From RPQJ01 sp963823535 (GTDB taxonomy: Bacteria; Pseudomonadota; Gammaproteobacteria; Steroidobacterales; Steroidobacteraceae): a stretch of DNA of 64,000 bases. This document shows positions 58,749-64,000 of the stretch, piece after piece. Both the position numbers and the translations under genes were made by a program. Location: assembly GCA_963823535.1 (NCBI GenBank), contig CAWGLZ010000001.1, positions 372,001 to 436,000 of the forward strand, written 5' to 3'. The notes below the pieces were generated by a model that ran no database searches, was not told the origin of the DNA, and saw only the letters and a list, made by a program, of their open reading frames with translations. Every line of letters starts with the position of its first letter. The first letter of the stretch is position 1.

Positions 58749-59075
58749 ATGCAGCTCCTCCGTCGATACACTCTGTCGTTCCTGCTGGCCACGCTCCTGT
58801 TGGGCGGCGCGCTTGCGGGATGCGCGGGCATGCCCCTGCAGGAACTGAGCGATGCGCGTCAGGCGGTTCGTGCGGCCGAAAATGCCGGCGCACAGCAGCA
58901 CGCTCCCGAGCTTCTCGCCGAGGCCAAGCGGCTGGTCGAGAGTGCACGGAACAATCTGCAGAACGGCGAGTACCGCCAGTCGCGCGACGACGCCGAACTC
59001 GCGCGCGAGAAGGCAATGGAGGCTCGGCGCATCGCCGAATCGGAATCGGGTGGCGGCCCCGCCCAGGCACCGTGA
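58749..59075 (+). CDS. DUF4398 domain lipoprotein
   Basis: Predicted lipoprotein of 108 residues. Signal peptide with lipobox LAGC (FLLATLLLGGALAGC), residue after Cys is Ala so outer-membrane sorting is likely. The mature part is an Ala/Glu/Arg-rich helix with DARQAVRAAENAGAQQHAP, LAEAKRLVESARNNL and DDAELAREKAMEARRIAE, matching DUF4398. Such proteins often accompany OmpA-like partners, but none is here. ATG at 58749 with a GTG just before. Ends in a GTGA junction with acylphosphatase. Confidence 0.85.
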   Translation: MQLLRRYTLSFLLATLLLGGALAGCAGMPLQELSDARQAVRAAENAGAQQHAPELLAEAKRLVESARNNLQNGEYRQSRDDAELAREKAMEARRIAESESGGGPAQAP

Positions 59076-59083
59076 CGTCGGCG

Positions 59084-59371
59084 ATGGCGGGGTGGATTGC
59101 GCGACGCTGTCTGGTGGCCGGCCGGGTGCAGGGAGTCTTCTACCGGGCCAGCACCAGTTCCCGCGCGGAATCGCTCGGCGTGACCGGCTACGCGCGCAAC
59201 CTCGACGACGGACGGGTCGAGGTCCTGGCCTGTGGCGAGCCCGATGCCGTGCAGGCGCTGTGCGACTGGCTCTGGGAAGGCCCGCCCGCGGCCCATGTCA
59301 CCTCGGTGGACGTCGATCCGGTGGCAACCGAGTCGCTGGGGTCGCGGCCCCGGGGGTTCGTCACCGCGTGA
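59084..59371 (+). CDS. acyP: Acylphosphatase
   Basis: Small enzyme of 95 residues hydrolysing carboxyl-phosphate bonds. The signature RRCLVAGRVQGVFYRAST holds the catalytic Arg, GVTGYARNLDDGRVEVLACG the catalytic Asn. The ATG at 59084 gives the usual N terminus; a GTG at 59072 overlapping the lipoprotein stop and with AGG upstream would add four residues. Convergent with the transglycosylase gene. Confidence 0.92.
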   Translation: MAGWIARRCLVAGRVQGVFYRASTSSRAESLGVTGYARNLDDGRVEVLACGEPDAVQALCDWLWEGPPAAHVTSVDVDPVATESLGSRPRGFVTA

Positions 59372-59382
59372 GGCGTGCGTCG

Positions 59383-59955
59383 TCAGTGTTCGTAGCGCCA
59401 GCGTGACAGCAGTCGGTCGATGACGAGATCCGAGTAGGTCGGCCGGCCCAGGCTGCCGTTGTAGCGCTGCAGCGCCCGCAGGTAGTTGCCCCGCTCCTTG
59501 CGCAGGTAATAGCCGAGGATGGTGGTGCCCATGCGCACGTTGTCCGGGATGCGCACCAGCTGCTCGTTGCTCATGCCCAGTTCGCGGGGCCAGAAGGGCA
59601 TGACCTGCATGAGGCCGACGGCCCCCGCCGGCGACACCGCGTAGCGGTCGAAGCGACTTTCGACGTCCATCACCGCCAGCACGAGTTCCGGCGGTACGTC
59701 GACTCGACGGGCTTCGCAGTGGACATGGTGCAGGATCTGCTGCCGCTCCGACGGGTCCGCGACATATCGCTGCAGGCGCGGTTCCATGTACGCGAACCAG
59801 ACCGCCCGCTCATAGCGGTCGGCGAAGCACTCCCCGGGCGTCATGGCCCCGGCGATCACGCCACGGAGTTCCGGGTCCATCTGCCGGTCCGCGCGGGCCG
59901 GGACCGCGGTCGACACCGCGATCAGGCAGAGGCTTGCGAGGATTCCCGGGCGCAC
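59383..59955 (-). CDS. Lytic transglycosylase domain protein
   Basis: Exported protein of 190 residues; signal peptide ILASLCLIAVSTAVPARA. The SLT catalytic Glu is in DVESRFDRYAVSPAGAVG, followed by LMQVMPFWPRELG and the end block YNGSLGRPTYSDLVIDRL. It should cleave peptidoglycan glycan strands in the periplasm. GTG start at 59955, seven bases after the proS stop, so in one unit with proS. Cys pair GECFAD and VHCEARR may form a disulfide. Confidence 0.88.
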   Translation of the reverse strand: MRPGILASLCLIAVSTAVPARADRQMDPELRGVIAGAMTPGECFADRYERAVWFAYMEPRLQRYVADPSERQQILHHVHCEARRVDVPPELVLAVMDVESRFDRYAVSPAGAVGLMQVMPFWPRELGMSNEQLVRIPDNVRMGTTILGYYLRKERGNYLRALQRYNGSLGRPTYSDLVIDRLLSRWRYEH

Positions 59956-59962
59956 TCCGCGT

Positions 59963-61678
59963 TCAGCGGCCGGCGCCGCTCCTCTCGCGCAGGAACTGCG
60001 GCACCGAGTCGATCGGGACGTCCGCGCTCGTGCTGCCGTCGCGCGACTTGTACTCGAGGACGCCGCGTTCGAGACCCTTGTCGCCCACCACGATGCGGTG
60101 CGGAATGCCGAGCAACTCGTCGTCCGCGAACTTCACGCCGGGACGGGCATCGCGGTCGTCGAACAGCACCTCGACGCCCTCCGCCTGCAGTTCGGCATAC
60201 AGGCGCTCGGAGACCTCGCGGACGCGGGCGGACTTCTGCAGGTTGATGGGAATGAGCGACACCTGGAACGGGGCGATCGGTTCGGGCCAGAGGATACCGC
60301 GCTCATCATGGTTCTGCTCGATCGCCGCCGCCACGACGCGCGTCACACCAATGCCGTAGCACCCCATGTACATGGCGACCGACTGGCCCTGCTCGTCGAG
60401 CACCGTGGCCTTCATCGCCTCGCTGTACTTGCGGCCGAGCTGAAAGATGTGCCCCACCTCGATGCCGCGCGCGATGCCGAGGGTGCCGCGGCCCGACGGG
60501 CTCGGGTCGCCCGGGCGGACGTTGCGGAGGTCGGCCACCTCGGGCTCCGGGAGGTCCCGCCCCCAGTTCACCCCGGTGAGATGTGCGTCGCGCCGGTTGG
60601 CGCCACAGACGAAATCCGCCGCCTGCGCGGCTGAACGGTCCGCATAGAGCTTGAGGTCGAGCCCGACCGGGCCGAGGAAGCCGGGCTCGCAGCCGGTCGC
60701 GGCGCGCACCTGCTCGGCAGAGGCCATCCGCAGCGGTGCATGCACGCCCGGGAGCTTCTGCGCCTTGACGGCATTCAGTTCGTGGTCGCCGCGTACCACC
60801 AGGGCGACGATGCCGCCGTCGGTGCCCTCGACGAGCAGGGTCTTCAGGCAGCGCGAGGCGTCCACGCCCAGGTGCGCGGTCAGCTCGTCAATTGTCCGCA
60901 CGCCCGGTGTCGCGACCTCGGTCAAGGTGGCGGTGGCGGGACCGCGCGGCTGCGCCGGTGCGAGCGCCTCGGCCATCTCCAGGTTCGCCGCGTAGTCGTC
61001 CGCGTCCGAGAACGCGATGGCGTCCTCTCCGGAGTCCGCCAGCACGTGGAACTCCTGGGAGGCATTGCCGCCGATGCTGCCCGTGTCGGCCCGCACGGCA
61101 CGGAACCGCAGGTTCATGCGGGTGAAGATCCGCGTGTACGCCTCGAACATCGCCTGGTAGCCCTGCTCGAGGGAGGCCTCGTCGACGTGGAACGAATAGG
61201 CGTCCTTCATCGTGAACTCGCGGGCCCGCATGACGCCGAAGCGCGGTCGGATCTCGTCCCGGAACTTGGTCTGGATCTGGTAGAAGTTCACCGGCAACTG
61301 CCGGTAGCTCTTGAGTTCCCGGCGCGCGATGTCGGTGATCACCTCCTCGTGCGTCGGTCCGTAGCAGAACGGCCGCTCGTTGCGGTCCTTCAGGCGCAGC
61401 AGTTCCGGCCCGAACTGGTCCCAGCGGCCGGATTCCTGCCACAGCTCGGCCGGCTGTACCGTCGGCATCAGCAGTTCGATCGCGCCGGCGCGGTCCATTT
61501 CCTGCCGGATGATGGTCTCGACTTTTCGCAGCACCCGCAGGCCGATCGGCAGCCACGTATACAGTCCGGCCGCGAGCCGGCGGACCAGGCCTGCCCGCAG
61601 CATGAGCTGGTGGCTCACGACCTCGGCGTCGGCGGGCACGTCGCGCAGCGTGTTGATCGGATAGCTTGAAAGTCGCAT
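59963..61678 (-). CDS. proS: Prolyl-tRNA synthetase, bacterial type with editing insertion
   Basis: Charges tRNA-Pro; 571 residues, the E. coli size. Class II motifs are visible in LMPTVQPAELWQESGRWDQFG, PTHEEVITDIARRELKSYR and FRDEIRPRFGVMRAREFTMKD. The YbaK-like editing domain lies at about 230-390, and the end has CYGIGVTRVVAAAIEQNHDE with an anticodon-binding domain after it. ATG at 61678. Divergent from pssA. Confidence 0.97.
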   Translation of the reverse strand: MRLSSYPINTLRDVPADAEVVSHQLMLRAGLVRRLAAGLYTWLPIGLRVLRKVETIIRQEMDRAGAIELLMPTVQPAELWQESGRWDQFGPELLRLKDRNERPFCYGPTHEEVITDIARRELKSYRQLPVNFYQIQTKFRDEIRPRFGVMRAREFTMKDAYSFHVDEASLEQGYQAMFEAYTRIFTRMNLRFRAVRADTGSIGGNASQEFHVLADSGEDAIAFSDADDYAANLEMAEALAPAQPRGPATATLTEVATPGVRTIDELTAHLGVDASRCLKTLLVEGTDGGIVALVVRGDHELNAVKAQKLPGVHAPLRMASAEQVRAATGCEPGFLGPVGLDLKLYADRSAAQAADFVCGANRRDAHLTGVNWGRDLPEPEVADLRNVRPGDPSPSGRGTLGIARGIEVGHIFQLGRKYSEAMKATVLDEQGQSVAMYMGCYGIGVTRVVAAAIEQNHDERGILWPEPIAPFQVSLIPINLQKSARVREVSERLYAELQAEGVEVLFDDRDARPGVKFADDELLGIPHRIVVGDKGLERGVLEYKSRDGSTSADVPIDSVPQFLRERSGAGR

Positions 61679-61766
61679 GAGGGGTCCCGGGCTCGGAAAA
61701 CGGGCGCGGTATGTTAGCAGAGGACCCGGCAGACCCCGTCGGCGGCGGCGGCTGCGCCGGTCCGCG

Positions 61767-61795
61767 TTGTGCCGCGGTCACGCGCTACCTACTAT
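61767..61795 (+). promoter_or_regulatory. Promoter of pssA
   Basis: TTGTGC at 61767 and TACTAT at 61790 are 17 bases apart, ahead of the ATG at 61825. The -10 sits inside the small palindrome CCTACTATGTAGG (61788-61800), which could be an operator or chance. Confidence 0.5.
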
Positions 61796-61824
61796 GTAGG
61801 CTCCAGACACGCCGGGTGGGCCCC

Positions 61825-62634
61825 ATGACGAGCGATTCCTCAGCCGCGCCAGAGGCAGTGCCGGTGCGCCCGCGAAACCGTGGCATCTACCTGCTGCCGA
61901 ACCTGTTCACGACGGCGGTACTGTTCTCCGGCTTTTACGCGATCGTGGCCGCGACCGACGGCAACTTCGACCGCGCCGGTATCGCGATCTTCATCGCCAT
62001 GGTCTGCGACGGTCTCGACGGTCGCATCGCACGCTGGACCAATACGCAGAGCGAATTCGGCAAGGAGTACGACAGCCTGTCCGACATGGTCGCGTTCGGC
62101 CTGGCGCCGGCAATCGCGGCCTACCAGTGGGGCGTGGTGCGGATCGCGGAATATGGCTCGGTCTGGGGCAGGCTCGGCTGGCTGGCCACCTTCTTCTATG
62201 CGGCCTGCGCCGCGTTCCGGCTGGCGCGGTTCAATTCGCGCGTTGCCGGCGCCGACAAGCGTTATTTCGAGGGACTGCCGAGCCCGTCAGGCGCCGCACT
62301 GCTGGCCGGCTTCGTCTGGATGTTGAACGACCTCCAGCAGGAAGGCCTGCGTGCGCTGGTCATGGCCTTCGCGGTCGCGCTGGTGGCGGGCGGCCTGATG
62401 GTCAGCCGCTTCCCGTACCTGAGCGGCAAGGATTTCAACCTGACTCGCCGCATTCCGTTCGCAGTCCTGCTGCTGGTGCCGCTCGGATTCGTCATCGTGG
62501 GATCGAGCCCGCCCGAGATGCTGTTCGGACTGTTCGGCGTGTACGCCCTGTCGGGTCCCGTCGTGTGGCTGTGGCACCGGCTGATGCGCAGGCGCCGCTC
62601 CAAGCGCGGCCCCGGACCGGCGCCGTCTGGCTGA
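61825..62634 (+). CDS. pssA: CDP-diacylglycerol-serine O-phosphatidyltransferase
   Basis: Membrane enzyme of the type II phosphatidylserine synthase family, 269 residues with about seven helices. The catalytic signature is DGLDGRIARWTNTQSEFG with KEYDSLSDMVAFGLAP. PNLFTTAVLFSGFYAIVAA is typical of PssA. The product is the precursor of phosphatidylethanolamine. The C-terminal tail is basic. ATG at 61825. Confidence 0.93.
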   Translation: MTSDSSAAPEAVPVRPRNRGIYLLPNLFTTAVLFSGFYAIVAATDGNFDRAGIAIFIAMVCDGLDGRIARWTNTQSEFGKEYDSLSDMVAFGLAPAIAAYQWGVVRIAEYGSVWGRLGWLATFFYAACAAFRLARFNSRVAGADKRYFEGLPSPSGAALLAGFVWMLNDLQQEGLRALVMAFAVALVAGGLMVSRFPYLSGKDFNLTRRIPFAVLLLVPLGFVIVGSSPPEMLFGLFGVYALSGPVVWLWHRLMRRRRSKRGPGPAPSG

Positions 62635-62649
62635 GCGGACGCGCGGACC

Positions 62650-63366
62650 ATGGATGCCCGCCGGCTTGCGTATCTCGACGCCCTGGGCGTCGACGTGTAT
62701 GTGCGCCGGTCGTCGACGTCCGCCCAGGAACCCGCGGTCTGCGACCCTCCTGAGGGAGTGCCGACGGTCTCCGACGTGGCGACACCGCCTGGCTGGGAGG
62801 AACTCCGCACCACGGTTGCCGGGTGCACGCGCTGCGTGCTGCACACGACCCGCACGCAGGCCGTGTTTGGCGTCGGCAACCCGCAGGCGCAGTGGATGTT
62901 CATTGGCGAGGCGCCGGGTGCCGACGAGGACCGCCAGGGAGAGCCCTTCGTGGGGCGTGCCGGCCAGCTGCTGACGTCGATGCTCAGGGCACTCGGTTTC
63001 CGGCGCGAGGATGTCTACATCGCCAACGTGCTCAAGTGTCGTCCCCCGGGCAACCGCGACCCGCGGGCCGAGGAGGCGCAGGAGTGCCGCCGCTATCTCG
63101 ATCGGCAGATCGAACTGGTCGCCCCCACGATCATCGTGGCCGTCGGGCGCATCGCGGCGCAGACGCTGCTCGGGACCGACGTGGCGCTCGGGCGGCTGCG
63201 CGGCGAGGTGCACCTGCTGGGCGAGCGGCGCTGGCCGCTGGTCGTCACCTACCATCCCGCCTACCTGCTGCGCAGCCCGGGCGAGAAGCGCAAGGCGTGG
63301 CAGGACCTCCTGTTCGCCCGGCAGGTGTTCCGGCGCCTGGGCGCTGGCGGGCAGCTGCCGCCGTGA
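62650..63366 (+). CDS. Family 4 uracil-DNA glycosylase
   Basis: Iron-sulfur UDG of 238 residues that removes uracil from DNA. Motif 1 is GEAPGADEDRQGEPFVGRAG, and the end block VVTYHPAYLLRSP contains the family His. The four cluster cysteines are in CTRC (near 59-62), LKCRPPGNRDP and QECRRYL. The first 45 residues form a variable extension often seen in proteobacterial members. ATG at 62650; its TGA overlaps the rimI GTG. Confidence 0.92.
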   Translation: MDARRLAYLDALGVDVYVRRSSTSAQEPAVCDPPEGVPTVSDVATPPGWEELRTTVAGCTRCVLHTTRTQAVFGVGNPQAQWMFIGEAPGADEDRQGEPFVGRAGQLLTSMLRALGFRREDVYIANVLKCRPPGNRDPRAEEAQECRRYLDRQIELVAPTIIVAVGRIAAQTLLGTDVALGRLRGEVHLLGERRWPLVVTYHPAYLLRSPGEKRKAWQDLLFARQVFRRLGAGGQLPP

Positions 63367-63872
63367 GTGCTGCACGCGATGCCGGATTTGCGGGGCAGGC
63401 CCGGCTGGTCAAGTTCCGGGCGATGACGCCGGGCGACCTTCCGGCGGTCGCGACCGTGGAGCGGGCGTCCTACGAGTTCCCATGGAGCGAAGGTATCTTC
63501 CGCGATTGCCTGCGCGTCGGATACCTCTGCCGGGCGGCGGAACTCGATGGCCAGGTGGTCGCCTACGGGGTCGTCGCCATGGGCGCCGGGGAGGCGCACA
63601 TCCTGAATCTTTGCGTCCGCGAGGACCTGCGCGGCAGGAACATCGGCCGGCAGATGCTGATGCTGCTGCTCGAGCGCGCACGGCAGGCCGGCATGACGGA
63701 CACGTTCCTGGAGGTTCGGCCATCGAATCCCCACGCCATCGCCCTGTACCGGTCGGTCGGCTTCGAGCAGGTGGGGCTTCGCAAGGGTTACTACCAGGCC
63801 GTCGAGGGTCGGGAGGATGCGCTCGTCTTCAAGCTCACGCTCGACCCGGACAGGGCGCTGCTCCCGGCCTGA
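63363..63872 (+). CDS. rimI: Ribosomal protein S18-alanine N-acetyltransferase
   Basis: GNAT acetyltransferase of 169 residues that acetylates the N terminus of ribosomal protein S18. FRAMTPGDLPAVATVERAS, FPWSEGIFRDCL, AHILNLCVREDLRGRNIG (acetyl-CoA loop), FLEVRPSNPHAIALYRSVGF and GYYQAVEGREDALVF are RimI blocks. GTG start at 63363 coupled to the glycosylase stop. The UDG-rimI-prfC order fits gammaproteobacteria. Confidence 0.94.
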   Translation: MSAARDAGFAGQARLVKFRAMTPGDLPAVATVERASYEFPWSEGIFRDCLRVGYLCRAAELDGQVVAYGVVAMGAGEAHILNLCVREDLRGRNIGRQMLMLLLERARQAGMTDTFLEVRPSNPHAIALYRSVGFEQVGLRKGYYQAVEGREDALVFKLTLDPDRALLPA

Positions 63873-63911
63873 TAGAATTGCGGCCCCGTTCGCGACCGAC
63901 CGACCCGACCG

Positions 63912-64000
63912 ATGAACTCCATCCGCGACGAAGTGGCGCGCCGCCGCACCTTCGCCATCATCTCGCACCCGGACGCAGGCAAGACCACGCTCACCGAGAA
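63912..64000 (+). CDS. prfC: Peptide chain release factor 3, cut by the window end
   Basis: Only the first 29 codons are inside the window. The sequence RRRTFAIISHPDAGKTTLTE is the N-terminal P-loop region of the GTPase RF3, which recycles RF1 and RF2. ATG at 63912, 39 bases after rimI. Confidence 0.88.
   Translation, partial: MNSIRDEVARRRTFAIISHPDAGKTTLTE

Noticed and set aside
61788..61800. CCTACTATGTAGG palindrome as a regulator site
   Set aside because: A 13-base palindrome at a -10 box may be chance; there is no second copy or known regulator to support it.

Overview
The window is about 64 kb of GC-rich chromosome (roughly two thirds G+C by eye) that is densely coding. The gene set and order point to a gammaproteobacterium near the Xanthomonadales/Nevskiales/Steroidobacterales group. 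The evidence is the ribF-ileS-lspA-ispH block followed by the minor type IV pilin operon, the rsxABCDGE-nth operon with metG beside it, mrp(apbC)-dcd, and purN-purM-DUF2066-CDP-alcohol transferase-hda. This placement is inference from synteny. No phage, insertion sequence, rRNA or CRISPR array was seen; there is one tRNA.

Layout. 0-5.1 kb: housekeeping genes on + (ribF, ileS, lspA, ispH). 5.1-12.8 kb: minor pilin operon on - (read right to left: FimU-like, FimT-like, PilV, PilW, PilX, PilY1, PilE-like); between about 6.39 and 10.31 kb the frames are broken many times. 12.9-13.5 kb: a Fur-family regulator and tRNA-Thr(CGT). 13.6-23.2 kb: an accessory-looking envelope-lipid island with two LpxL/HtrB-type acyltransferases, a fatty-acyl-AMP ligase carrying its own ACP domain, a cytochrome P450, a phosphopantetheinyl transferase, a protein that joins a zinc transporter to a DUF374 acyltransferase, a GT2 glycosyltransferase and an ArnT-like GT83 transferase. 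23.3-26.0 kb: a GAF-PAS-PAS-GGDEF-EAL c-di-GMP enzyme. 26.0-26.4 kb: a gene-free stretch packed with hairpins. 26.4-31.3 kb: nadC, DUF1289, grxD, rnt, pyrC, M17 aminopeptidase. 31.4-38.2 kb: aceE-aceF-lpdA and a sulfotransferase. 38.2-46.4 kb: metG, rsxABCDGE, nth, DUF1841 on -. 46.4-51.1 kb: two PilT/PilU-type ATPases behind a HEAT-repeat/Ser-Thr kinase fusion. 51.3-64 kb: mrp, dcd, DUF3108, purN, purM, DUF2066, a phosphatidyltransferase, hda, DUF2069, wrbA, a lipoprotein, acylphosphatase, a lytic transglycosylase, proS, pssA, a family-4 uracil-DNA glycosylase, rimI and the start of prfC.

How it fits together. Most of the window is core metabolism in tightly coupled operons with ATGA, GTGA or TGATG junctions. 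The two places with new biology are the 13.6-23.2 kb island and the kinase/pilus-ATPase operon. In the island, acyl activation, carrier priming, oxidation, acyl transfer and sugar transfer sit together and suggest a modified lipid or lipid A. In the second, a protein kinase is fused to HEAT repeats and sits directly ahead of pilus retraction motors. The broken frames in pilW/pilX/pilY1, the P450 and hda keep coding sense between short homopolymer indels, so uncorrected sequencing errors are the simplest explanation, but decay cannot be excluded from sequence alone.
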